Translations under genes and position numbers: made by a program
Part shown: one piece after another, positions 16,542 to 24,644 of the stretch
Position numbering within the stretch: position 1 is the first letter of the stretch
Layout of the letters: each line of letters begins with the position of its first letter
Notes under the pieces: model-generated
Told to the model about the DNA's origin: nothing
Database searches by the model: none
The model's input: the letters and a program-made list of their open reading frames with translations, nothing else
Source of the DNA: JAJFJD01 sp965228975
Lineage (GTDB): Bacteria > Pseudomonadota > Alphaproteobacteria > UBA8366
Assembly (NCBI GenBank): GCA_965228975.1
Contig: OZ245851.1
Location: forward strand, 5,580,001 to 5,644,000
Reading direction: 5' to 3'
DNA: 64,000 nucleotides

Positions 16542-17834
16542 TCAAGCAGCCGGATCTCGGGGATCCTGCGGGCTAGGCGGCCGCAGCCGCATCAGTGAAA
16601 TCTGATTGCGTTGCCGCCGCAAAATCTCGAACCGGAAGCCATGGAACATGAAGACCTGCCCTGGCTCCGGGATCGTCCGCGCTTCGTGGAGGACAAGGCC
16701 GGCGATCGTCGTGGCCTCGTCGTCCGGCAGATACCAGTCGAATTCTCGATTGAGGTCGCGAATCGTGACCGTCCCGTTGACGATGTAGCTGCCATCCGCT
16801 TGCGGCCGCACGCCGGCGACGGCGATGTCGTGTTCGTCGTCTATGTTCCCGACGATTTCTTCCAGGATGTCCTCCAGCGTGACGACGCCCATGAGCGACC
16901 CGTATTCGTCGACGACCACCGCGAAATGTTCGCGGCGTTCGCGGAAGGCGAGCAGTTGGTCCAGCAGGCTGGTGGTCTCCGGAACGAACCAGGGGTCCGC
17001 GGCGAGGGACCGGATGTCGGTATCGGCGATGCCGCGGTCCGGGTCGCGGATTTCCCGCAACAGTGCTTTGGCGTGAATGATCCCGACGATATTGTCCGGG
17101 TCGCTGTCGTAAAGCGGAAAGCGCGTGAACCGGCTGCGCAAGACGTGATCCAAGATCGTGTCGCTCGATTCGGTGCAATCGAGCATCTCCACGTTCCGTC
17201 GATGGGTCATCACTTCTTCGACCTCGACATCGTCGAGATCGAGAATGCTGTGCAGCATCTGCCGCTCATGGCGACTGCCGGGCTCGGTGCTCTCGTGCAG
17301 CGCGATCGCGCCGCGCAATTCCTCCTCGCGCTGCATATGGATCGCGTCGCTATGCGGGCTTGCCCCGAATGCGGCAAGCGTCAGTTCGACGATCTTGTTG
17401 ATCGTGCCGGTAATCGGCGCCAGGACGGCGACAATCAGCTCCATCAGGGGGGCGACCCTCAGGGCCATCTTGTCCGCATGGCCGAGCGCGTAGCTTTTCG
17501 GCAGCACCTCGGCGAAGATCAGCACGAGCAGGGTCATGCCGAGGGTCGCGTAAACGACGCCCGCCTCGCCGAAGATGCTGAGCAGCAGGCTCGTCGCCAG
17601 GGCGGACGCGAAGATATTGACCAGGTTGTTCCCGAGCAGGATCGCGCCGATCAACCGTTGTTTCTTCTCATGCATCGCAATGACGATCTTCGCGCGCCGG
17701 CTGCCCTGGCGTGCGAGTTCGTACATGCGCGGCTCCGACGACGCGGTCATCGCCGTTTCCGAACCGGAAAAGAAGGCCGATAAGATCAGCAGTATGAGAA
17801 TCGAGCCGCCGGTCAGCAGCCACTCGGTGGTCAT
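16542..17834 (-). CDS. CNNM/CorC family transporter (hemolysin-like)
   Basis: 430 residues. A DUF21/CNNM membrane domain (about 1-185, four hydrophobic helices, SGSETAM near residue 24 and the GNNLVNIFASALAT helix) is followed by a pair of CBS domains (about 205-330, including DEYGSLMGVVTLEDILEEIVG) and a C-terminal CorC_HlyC domain (about 345-425). Members are linked to Mg2+/Co2+ efflux or sodium-coupled Mg export. The ATG overlaps the aroB stop (ATGA), so it is translationally coupled to the aroK-aroB operon, a common alphaproteobacterial arrangement. Confidence 0.9.
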   Translation of the reverse strand: MTTEWLLTGGSILILLILSAFFSGSETAMTASSEPRMYELARQGSRRAKIVIAMHEKKQRLIGAILLGNNLVNIFASALATSLLLSIFGEAGVVYATLGMTLLVLIFAEVLPKSYALGHADKMALRVAPLMELIVAVLAPITGTINKIVELTLAAFGASPHSDAIHMQREEELRGAIALHESTEPGSRHERQMLHSILDLDDVEVEEVMTHRRNVEMLDCTESSDTILDHVLRSRFTRFPLYDSDPDNIVGIIHAKALLREIRDPDRGIADTDIRSLAADPWFVPETTSLLDQLLAFRERREHFAVVVDEYGSLMGVVTLEDILEEIVGNIDDEHDIAVAGVRPQADGSYIVNGTVTIRDLNREFDWYLPDDEATTIAGLVLHEARTIPEPGQVFMFHGFRFEILRRQRNQISLMRLRPPSPQDPRDPAA

Positions 17835-18946
17835 GAGGTCATCGCTCCTTCGAGCAGGGTGATCAAATCGCCCCGCGATATGTCCTGGCTGAGAAATGAT
17901 TTGCCGATGCCGCGGGCCAAGATGAAGGTCATCTTGCCGTCGGCGACTTTCTTGTCCTTCGCCATATGCGCCAGCAGGTTATCGTTGCTCCAGGTATTCC
18001 CGAGCGCTTGACCCGGCGTCGTCGGCAGGCCGATCGATGCCAGATGGCGGCGCACCTCGTCGGTGTCCTTGGCGGGGCAGAGGCCGAGTTGGGTCGACAG
18101 TTCGAACGCCAGAACCATGCCTATGGCGACGCCCTCGCCGTGAAGCAGGGCGTCGGAATATCCGGTCTCCGCTTCCAGTGCATGGCCGAATGTATGCCCC
18201 AGGTTCAGCAGCGCGCGTAGGCCGGCTTCGCGTTCGTCCTGCGCCACGATATCGGCTTTCGCGCGGCAGCTTTCGACGATGGCGTGCCGTCTCGCATCCG
18301 GGTCGCCGTCGCGAACGGCAGCGCCGTGACCTTCCAGCCAGGCGAAGAATTCCGGTTTGTTTATGAGCCCGTATTTGACGATTTCGGCGTAGCCCGCCAA
18401 GAGCTCGCGGCGCGGCAGCGTGTCGAGCACGCCGGTGTCGGCAAGGACCAGGCGCGGTTGGTGAAAAGCGCCCACCAGGTTCTTGCCCTGCCGCGTGTTG
18501 ATACCGGTTTTGCCGCCGACGGAGCTGTCGACCTGGGCGAGCAGGGTCGTCGGGATCTGAACGAAATCCAGCCCCCGCAATGTGACCGCCGCCGCGAACC
18601 CCGTGATATCGCCGATCACGCCGCCGCCGAGAGCGACCAGGGTCGTGCCGCGCTCGATGCCCTGGTCGAGGATTTGATCGATCAGATCCTGCAGCATCTC
18701 GAATTTCTTCGTCTGCTCGCCCGCTGGCAGGACGATACTCTCATGGCGAATCGACGCCGCGTTCAGCGTGGTCTGCAGCATCTCCAGATGCAACGGCGCA
18801 ACCTTTTCGTCGGTGACGACGATGACACGGGGTTGGCGCAGGACCGGGGCCATCAACTCCCCGGCGCGTGCGAGCACGTCCTGTCCGACGACGATGTCGT
18901 AACTCCTATCGCCCAGGGAGACCGTAACCGTTTCGTGCGCGCTCAT
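17831..18946 (-). CDS. aroB: 3-dehydroquinate synthase
   Basis: 371 residues from the ATG at 18946 (MSAHETVTVSLGDRSYDI); the frame stays open upstream through aroK, but that part is not AroB. Second step of the shikimate pathway: DAHP to 3-dehydroquinate, using NAD and Zn or Co. NAD and metal motifs are visible: ALGGGVIGDITGFAAA at about 107-122, KTGINTRQGKNLVGAFHQP, and NLGHTFGHALE with the metal-binding histidines. It overlaps aroK upstream and the CNNM gene downstream by ATGA. Confidence 0.96.
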   Translation of the reverse strand: MSAHETVTVSLGDRSYDIVVGQDVLARAGELMAPVLRQPRVIVVTDEKVAPLHLEMLQTTLNAASIRHESIVLPAGEQTKKFEMLQDLIDQILDQGIERGTTLVALGGGVIGDITGFAAAVTLRGLDFVQIPTTLLAQVDSSVGGKTGINTRQGKNLVGAFHQPRLVLADTGVLDTLPRRELLAGYAEIVKYGLINKPEFFAWLEGHGAAVRDGDPDARRHAIVESCRAKADIVAQDEREAGLRALLNLGHTFGHALEAETGYSDALLHGEGVAIGMVLAFELSTQLGLCPAKDTDEVRRHLASIGLPTTPGQALGNTWSNDNLLAHMAKDKKVADGKMTFILARGIGKSFLSQDISRGDLITLLEGAMTS

Positions 18947-19521
18947 TCTTCGCTTTCCGTTTTCAAGTATGCCTCGACGGCATCCAGCACACGGTCCACC
19001 GTCTTGCACAGGGGCCCCACGTCGCTGTCCACGGTGATGTCCGCTTTCGCATAGGTGGGGTAGCGCTCTTGTATCAGGCGTTCGAGCGTTTCGCGAGGGT
19101 TCTCGGTCTCGAGCAGCGGCCGGTGGTCGCGTCGCCGCACGCGGTGCCAAAGCGTTTCGATGTCGGCCCGAAGCCAGATCGAGATTCCCTTGTCGTGTAT
19201 AGCGTGGCGAATGTCGCTGTCCATGAACGCGCCGCCGCCGGTCGCCAGCACGGTTGAGCCGCAGTCGAGCAGGCGCTCGATCACCCGCCGCTCGCCGTCC
19301 CGAAAGGCCGCTTCGCCGTGTACCGCGAAGATGTCACTGATCGAACAGCCCGCCGCAGTTTCAATCTCGTCGTCGGCGTCGAGGAACGGACAATCGAGCC
19401 GCTCCGCCAAGCGCCGGCCGATGGCTGTCTTACCCGCGCCCATCATGCCGACCAAGACCAGCGGCTTGGTCGGTATGTGGGTTAGGGGCGCCCGATGCGA
19501 ATTGGTTTCTTTTTCCGTCAC
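18943..19521 (-). CDS. aroK: Shikimate kinase
   Basis: 192 residues from a GTG start. Phosphorylates shikimate at the 3-hydroxyl. Walker A is GMMGAGKT at residues 25-32; the shikimate-binding DADDEIE and ATGGGAF segments and the lid RRRDHRPLL follow. It is the first gene of the overlapping aroK-aroB-CNNM operon. The 176 bp to the right separates it from divergent small ORF 19698-19838. Confidence 0.95.
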   Translation of the reverse strand: MTEKETNSHRAPLTHIPTKPLVLVGMMGAGKTAIGRRLAERLDCPFLDADDEIETAAGCSISDIFAVHGEAAFRDGERRVIERLLDCGSTVLATGGGAFMDSDIRHAIHDKGISIWLRADIETLWHRVRRRDHRPLLETENPRETLERLIQERYPTYAKADITVDSDVGPLCKTVDRVLDAVEAYLKTESEE

Positions 19522-19581
19522 TGGAATTTGCGTCTGTCGGTCGTTGAATCCTGAAGAACAGCCCTATACACTGCCGCAGAA

Positions 19582-19609
19582 TTGCCATAGTGGAACAGTA
19601 GCGTAAAGT
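19582..19609 (+). promoter_or_regulatory. Weak candidate promoter for the small ORF / 618-residue gene
   Basis: TTGCCA (19582-19587) and TAAAGT (19604-19609), 16-bp spacer, in the divergent gap before the small membrane-protein gene. It matches moderately and is not supported by anything else. Confidence 0.3.
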
Positions 19610-19697
19610 CTGTACGCGTTCCGAACTCTAGTCCTGCGAAGCATTGAAACATATTTCCAGACTATCTCGTTCGCGGCACCATCAAATATAGACCCGG

Positions 19698-19838
19698 ATG
19701 AAACGGCTAACCCTTGTATTATTGGTGTTTTTCGTCGCGCTCGTCGGTACGGGCGTCGTATTCTTGGCGACGTGGGACATTCCGCCTCCTTCGAAACCAG
19801 TGGAGCGGGTTCTCGATGACGGTCGCTTTCCGCGATAA
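19698..19838 (+). CDS. Small single-span membrane protein (46 residues)
   Basis: ATG at 19698, stop TAA at 19836-19838. A short basic N-terminus (MKR) leads into one hydrophobic helix (about residues 4-24), then a proline-rich stretch DIPPPSKPVERV and the ending DDGRFPR. This is the layout of an N-in, C-out anchor protein. Its last 23 bases overlap the start of the 618-residue exported protein in another frame, which suggests translational coupling. I recall similar small IPxPxxPVE-type proteins at this position in other alphaproteobacteria, but that needs a search. Function unknown. Confidence 0.6.
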   Translation: MKRLTLVLLVFFVALVGTGVVFLATWDIPPPSKPVERVLDDGRFPR

Positions 19839-21672
19839 AGCATGGGCCGCTGCCTTCGCGGCGGCCTTCTCGGTCGTGTCGACCGCCGCCGTTGCGGCGG
19901 AAACGCCGCAGCACGACTTGCGGCCGCTCGCCGATGGCGTTGCGGCGCCCGAGACACGGATTGCGCAAGAAGGTCCTGTCCGGTTGATGCCGCGGCGTGA
20001 CTTCACGAAGCCACCGGCCGAACGCGAACCTGAAACACCCGACGAAGCCACGCCGCCACCGGAAATCCAGGTGCAGGATTTAGGCGAAGTCGATTCCGAG
20101 GCGGTCGGCGTTTTGGACAGCGATGCCGGCGGCTTCGGGTCAGAGATGTGGGAAGGCACGCCCCGCGACCTGATCGAAAGGTTGCTGAAGAGCATTCCGG
20201 CGACCATGACGTCGCCGGTGCTGCGCTCGCTTACCCGGCGGCTCTTGTTGTCGGCGGCAGTCGTGCCGGAGGCCGCCGAAGGCGCCAAGGCTGGCGGCCG
20301 CAAGCCGACGATCCTGTCCCAGCGCATCGCCCGTTTGCTGGCGATGGGATTGGTTAGCGATGCCGACAGGCTGATCGCCGTGTCGCCCACGCGTCAGCGC
20401 GATCCCGATATCGTCCGGCTCAATGTCGAGAACATGCTGCTCGCCCATGATGTCGGCGGGGCGTGTAACGAGGCGCGGCGGGATCCGAATCGTCTCGTCC
20501 AGCCGTATTGGCAGAAGCTTTCGGTCTTTTGCCAGGTGCTGGGCGGCAGCGCGGACGCGGCGCGATTCGGCGCCCAGATATTGGCCGAGAATCCGGAATT
20601 CGACGACAACGCTTTTCTGGCATTGGTGGATCGGCTGGGCGGTGCCGACCACGTTCAAATCAGGTCGCTGCCGAAACCGACGGCCCTGCATCTGGCGATG
20701 TTGCGCAGTGCAAACGCCGGCGTCCCCGACGATGCGGTGTCGAATGCGCCACCCTCGGTATTGCGGGCTATCGCGACCAGTCCTCATACGGCGCTGGACC
20801 TGAAATTGGAGGCCGCGGAACGCGCCGCGCTGGTCGGTGCGATTACGCCGGAACGGTTGGGCGAAGTCTATTCGAGCGTAGAGTTCGACGACGAAGAACT
20901 CGCGAATGCCCTAACGATCGCCGAGGAGAAACGAAATCCGCGCGGCCGCGCGCTCCTCTATCGGGCGGCGGCCAAACAGGCGGTGCCCACGGCGAAGGCG
21001 GCGGTCATTCGAAAGGCATTCGAATTGGCGCGCGTGGATGGTCAAGTGCCCTTGGTCGTGCGGCTCTATCGCAAGACGCTGACCGGCGTGCCGGTGTCGG
21101 CGGAGCTGGCGTGGTTCGCCGGCGACGCTGCGCGGGGCCTGTTGGCGCTTGGAGATACGGAAGCCGCCGAACCTTGGCTTGCGCTGCTGCGGGCGCGGGC
21201 GAACCGCGATCCCGAAGCGCGTACGGCGCAGGACGGCATGTGGGCGTTGGCCCTGATCGCCGGCGAGGAGCGCTACCGTGCCGACGACGCCAAGGCAATG
21301 GCGGCGTGGCTGGCGGTGCAACGCACGATCGACGCGGAAACCGCTGAACATCGGGCGGGTTTGGCGTTGACGCTGGTAAAGGCCTTGGGCGCGCAGGTGC
21401 CGGAACGCTACTGGCAGGACCTGGTGCAGCCGCCGCAGCGCCATGCCGCCGCGGTGCCGCAGTCGGCCTATCCGCAAGCGCTGGCGCAAGCAGCCAAAGG
21501 CAGCCGGCCTGCGGAGACGGTTTTGCTGCTCGTCCTGATGGCCGGATCGGCGGCCCCGGCGAAGAATGAAGCGGGTCTTCTGGAAGACGCGATCTCGGCA
21601 CTACGGACGATCGGTCTGGATGCGGAGGCCCGGTCGCTGGCGCTGGAAGCGGCGCTTGCCCACGGACTTTGA
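19816..21672 (+). CDS. Large exported protein of unknown function (618 residues)
   Basis: The start is the ATG at 19816: it opens a good signal peptide (basic MTVAFRDK, hydrophobic alanine-rich core, cleavage near AVAA at about residue 28). The open frame extends further upstream but there overlaps the small membrane-protein gene. The mature part begins with a proline/acidic-rich, probably disordered stretch (to about 100), followed by an all-helical region rich in Ala, Leu and Arg that looks like TPR or other helical repeats (about 130-610). I recognise no catalytic motif. Its stop lies 28 bp before the proposed ATT start of xerD, so the genes are likely co-transcribed. Confidence 0.72.
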   Translation: MTVAFRDKAWAAAFAAAFSVVSTAAVAAETPQHDLRPLADGVAAPETRIAQEGPVRLMPRRDFTKPPAEREPETPDEATPPPEIQVQDLGEVDSEAVGVLDSDAGGFGSEMWEGTPRDLIERLLKSIPATMTSPVLRSLTRRLLLSAAVVPEAAEGAKAGGRKPTILSQRIARLLAMGLVSDADRLIAVSPTRQRDPDIVRLNVENMLLAHDVGGACNEARRDPNRLVQPYWQKLSVFCQVLGGSADAARFGAQILAENPEFDDNAFLALVDRLGGADHVQIRSLPKPTALHLAMLRSANAGVPDDAVSNAPPSVLRAIATSPHTALDLKLEAAERAALVGAITPERLGEVYSSVEFDDEELANALTIAEEKRNPRGRALLYRAAAKQAVPTAKAAVIRKAFELARVDGQVPLVVRLYRKTLTGVPVSAELAWFAGDAARGLLALGDTEAAEPWLALLRARANRDPEARTAQDGMWALALIAGEERYRADDAKAMAAWLAVQRTIDAETAEHRAGLALTLVKALGAQVPERYWQDLVQPPQRHAAAVPQSAYPQALAQAAKGSRPAETVLLLVLMAGSAAPAKNEAGLLEDAISALRTIGLDAEARSLALEAALAHGL

Positions 21673-21699
21673 CCGTTAGCCCGGAAGGAGCAGCCGGCG

Positions 21700-22635
21700 A
21701 TTTCCCGGTATATCGACAGCTTTCTTGAAATGCTCGCTGCGGAGCGGGGCGCGGCGGATAATACGCTTGCCGCCTATCGCCGTGATCTCGACGATTTCCT
21801 GCGTTTCGTTGCCGGTGGTGGCACCGGAGATTTCGACCGCGCGGCGCTAACGGCCACGACGGAAACGGTGCGCGATTTCATGAGCCATCTCTCCGACAGC
21901 GGGTTGGCGGCGTCGACCGCGTCACGGCGGCTTTCCGCGCTGCGTCAGTTCTTTGGGTTTCTCTTTATCGAAGGCATTCGGACCGACGATCCGACGGCGG
22001 TCATCGACAGCCCGCGCCGCGCCCGAGCCCTGCCGAAGATTCTCACGGAAGAGGAGGTGGACCGTTTGCTGGCGGCGGCCCGCGCGATCGAGGGGCCGGA
22101 CGGACTGCGGCTGACGTCGATGCTCGAACTCCTGTACGCGACAGGATTGCGCGTGTCCGAACTGGTGACCTTGCCGCTCTCGGCGGCGCTGCGCGATCCC
22201 ACGGTGCTGATCGTCCGGGGCAAGGGAGGCCGCGAACGCATGGTGCCGTTGACCGACGTCGCCCGGGCGGCCTTGCGGGACTATTGTGATGTGCGCGGAT
22301 CGTTCCTGAAACGGCAGAAGGACTCGCCTTGGCTTTTCCCGTCCACCGGCAAGGAGGGACATCTGTCGCGGCAGCGGTTCGGGCAGATGCTCAAGGCGCT
22401 GGCCGTTGAAAGCGGCATCGAGCCGCGCAAGGTCAGTCCGCATGTGTTGCGTCATGCCTTCGCCAGCCATCTTCTGGCGCATGGCGCCGATCTTCGGTCG
22501 GTTCAACAGATGCTAGGTCATGCGGACATATCGACGACCCAAATTTACACGCATGTCCTGGACGAGCGCTTGCGGTCTCTGGTGCGGGACAAACATCCCC
22601 TGTCGCATCAGGGTCCGGCCGCCGGTGCACGGTGA
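21700..22635 (+). CDS. xerD: Tyrosine recombinase XerD (ATT start proposed)
   Basis: Resolves chromosome dimers at dif with XerC and FtsK. Catalytic residues are all visible: Arg in YATGLRVSELVTL, Lys in RGKGGRERMV, His-x2-Arg in SPHVLRHAFASHLL, His in MLGHADIST and the nucleophile Tyr in QIYTHV. The first ATG in frame (21730) would cut into the N-terminal helix. Homology continues upstream as YIDSFLEMLAAERGAADNTL back to an ATT at 21700 placed 9 bases after AAGGAG (21685-21690), with no ATG, GTG or TTG between the preceding TGA and 21730. I therefore start it at ATT, giving 311 residues. Confidence 0.88.
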   Translation: MSRYIDSFLEMLAAERGAADNTLAAYRRDLDDFLRFVAGGGTGDFDRAALTATTETVRDFMSHLSDSGLAASTASRRLSALRQFFGFLFIEGIRTDDPTAVIDSPRRARALPKILTEEEVDRLLAAARAIEGPDGLRLTSMLELLYATGLRVSELVTLPLSAALRDPTVLIVRGKGGRERMVPLTDVARAALRDYCDVRGSFLKRQKDSPWLFPSTGKEGHLSRQRFGQMLKALAVESGIEPRKVSPHVLRHAFASHLLAHGADLRSVQQMLGHADISTTQIYTHVLDERLRSLVRDKHPLSHQGPAAGAR

Positions 22636-22711
22636 CGTGCAGGCAGCGATTTCAATTTGCCAACGGGTGTGCTAGGTACTCGCGCCTATTTGCGGGAATA
22701 ATCCGGGCGCG

Positions 22712-23668
22712 ATGAATACTTTTTTGGATTTCGAAAAACCCATCGCCGAACTCGAAGGGAAGATCGAGGAACTTCGACATTTGGCGGGGGAGGGCGACCT
22801 CAACATTGCGGATGAGGTCGCCAAGCTGCAAGGCAAGGCGGAACGCCTGCTTCGGCAGACCTATCAAAAGCTGGAACCGTGGCAGAAGGTGCAGGTCGCG
22901 CGCCATCCGGACCGGCCCCATTGCGGCGACTACCTGGCGCGGCTGATCGAGGATTTCACCCCCATCGCGGGCGACCGCTCCTACGCGGAAGACAAGGCGA
23001 TCGTCGGCGGTATCGGACGGTTCCGCGGCTATTCCTGCGTCGTGATCGGCCAGGAAAAGGGCGGCGATACGACGGCCCGTGTGACCCATAACTTCGGGAT
23101 GGCGCGTCCCGAAGGGTACCGCAAGGCCCGCCGTTTGATGGAGTTGGCCGACCGGTTTGGCCTGCCCGTGCTGTCACTGGTCGATACCTCCGGCGCGTAT
23201 CCCGGTGTTGGTGCGGAAGAACGCGGCCAGGCCGAGGCGATCGCGCGATGCATCGATGCCTGCCTGTCGATCCGGGTGCCGCTGATCAGCGCCGTCATCG
23301 GCGAGGGCGGGTCGGGCGGCGCGATCGCGATTGCCGCGGGTGACCATGTCATCATGCTGGAACACAGCATTTACTCGGTCATTTCCCCGGAAGGCTGCGC
23401 GTCGATCCTTTGGCGCAGTGCGGAAAAGAACCAGATCGCCGCGGAAGCGCTGCGATTGACGGCGCAAGACCTGTTGAAGCTCGGCATCGTGGACGAGGTT
23501 GTCGACGAACCGCTCGGCGGCGCCCACCGCGATCCGGGCGCCACGATCGACGCATTGGGGGACGCGCTTGAGACTAAGCTGAAAGAGCTACTGGCCGTGG
23601 ATGGCGGGACGCTTCATAATCGTCGGCGAGAGAAATTCTTGAATATGGATGGCCGGGAATTGTCGTGA
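22712..23668 (+). CDS. accA: Acetyl-CoA carboxylase carboxyltransferase subunit alpha
   Basis: 318 residues. With AccD it transfers CO2 from carboxybiotin to acetyl-CoA, the committed step of fatty-acid synthesis. N-terminal helix FLDFEKPIAELEGKIEEL; crotonase-fold core with HNFGMARPEGYRKA, LVDTSGAYPGVGAEERGQAEAI and VIGEGGSGGAIAI; and ISPEGCASILWR near residue 235. It follows xerD by 76 bp on the same strand, as in many alphaproteobacteria. Its TGA overlaps the start of the lipoprotein gene. Confidence 0.96.
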   Translation: MNTFLDFEKPIAELEGKIEELRHLAGEGDLNIADEVAKLQGKAERLLRQTYQKLEPWQKVQVARHPDRPHCGDYLARLIEDFTPIAGDRSYAEDKAIVGGIGRFRGYSCVVIGQEKGGDTTARVTHNFGMARPEGYRKARRLMELADRFGLPVLSLVDTSGAYPGVGAEERGQAEAIARCIDACLSIRVPLISAVIGEGGSGGAIAIAAGDHVIMLEHSIYSVISPEGCASILWRSAEKNQIAAEALRLTAQDLLKLGIVDEVVDEPLGGAHRDPGATIDALGDALETKLKELLAVDGGTLHNRRREKFLNMDGRELS

Positions 23669-24081
23669 TGCGGATCGCCGTCGTTTTGTTGGTGTCAATG
23701 TTGTGTGCCGGTTGCGGCAACACATGGGAACAGTTCATGACGCCCGATTTCGGGCCGTCGCGTGGCGATGTAGCGGTGAGCAGCGAGCGGGTCGGCGCCG
23801 GCGACCGGGTGCGCGGCAATTCCCAGGTTTTCGATAAACAGGCGGCGGTCGGCGCACCGCCTGTCGGATGTTATCGCGGCCGGCTAACCGACGAAGGCGA
23901 AACCTGCCAGGCGCTCAGGACCGACGGTGGGGCGTTGTTGACCCTCGGCGGCGCGTTGCGCGGCTTCGGCAGCGGCGATTCCGTATGCGTTTGCGGATTC
24001 CGGTCGGCGAACCAGTTTTGTAAGCAGGGCATCACGATGATCGTCCGCGATATCTCGAACACCTGCGCGGATATCCGCTAG
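23668..24081 (+). CDS. Putative lipoprotein of unknown function
   Basis: 137 residues; the ATG at 23668 overlaps the accA stop (TGATG), so it is probably translated from the accA transcript. A lipobox (MLCAGC) follows a short hydrophobic signal, with the lipidated Cys near residue 16. The mature part contains six further cysteines (CYRG, ETCQ, VCVCGF, FCKQ, NTCAD), which could form disulfides outside the inner membrane. I recognise no domain. Confidence 0.65.
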   Translation: MRIAVVLLVSMLCAGCGNTWEQFMTPDFGPSRGDVAVSSERVGAGDRVRGNSQVFDKQAAVGAPPVGCYRGRLTDEGETCQALRTDGGALLTLGGALRGFGSGDSVCVCGFRSANQFCKQGITMIVRDISNTCADIR

Positions 24082-24099
24082 CCCGGCAAATCCAGAGAT

Positions 24100-24585
24100 T
24101 TAGGTCTTGGCTCGCTTTCGGCGGAACCGGAAGTCGCAATGGCTTGCGCCTTCCATGACGGTTTGCGTGCGGGTGAGTTCGAGGTCCGGGTCGAAACCGT
24201 CGATCATCGCGAAATCGCGGCTGCAGTGGACCAGGAAACCGAGTTCGGGCATGCCGAGATCCTTGTAAAACTCGGCGTATTTGCAGCGCGTGACGTTGAA
24301 GTTGAACTGTTCGTCATCACCGTCCTGAACGTCGATTTCGAGGCTGCCGCCGCCGGCCCAAACGTCTGACGCGACCTTCTGGAGCCCGTCCAGATCCTTA
24401 CCGTAGGTCTCGGCCCAGGCGGCGCCGTCCGTCACTGCCAGGGTCCGGATGGTTTCCGCGACAAGCGACCGGGTCGCGGCGTCGCCGAACTTTTCCCGGC
24501 AGGCTTCGATGAAGGGGATGAGGACGCGGCTTTCGATCTTGCGCCGTTGCAGATGGCTGATGGGAAGGTCGGTTCCATCGGTCAT
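24100..24585 (-). CDS. ATC-hydrolase-like protein (PF14196 type)
   Basis: 161 residues. Resembles the L-2-amino-thiazoline-4-carboxylate hydrolase family: an N-terminal helical part (LIPFIEACREKFG), then VTRCKYAEFYKDLGMPELGF, CSRDFAMIDGFDP and the C-terminal RTQTVMEGASHCDFRFR. The characterised relative opens the thiazoline ring in cysteine synthesis from DL-ATC, but most homologues have no known substrate. It follows secA by 59 bp on the same strand. Confidence 0.75.
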   Translation of the reverse strand: MTDGTDLPISHLQRRKIESRVLIPFIEACREKFGDAATRSLVAETIRTLAVTDGAAWAETYGKDLDGLQKVASDVWAGGGSLEIDVQDGDDEQFNFNVTRCKYAEFYKDLGMPELGFLVHCSRDFAMIDGFDPDLELTRTQTVMEGASHCDFRFRRKRAKT

Positions 24586-24644
24586 GAGGGGGCCTCACGC
24601 GATGCATCGCCGGGACGGCCACGAATTGGCCGAATGCGGCCAGC

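Noticed and set aside
21700..22635. Integrase of a mobile element
   Set aside because: Motifs, length and the position before accA identify housekeeping XerD; no att sites or cargo genes are present.
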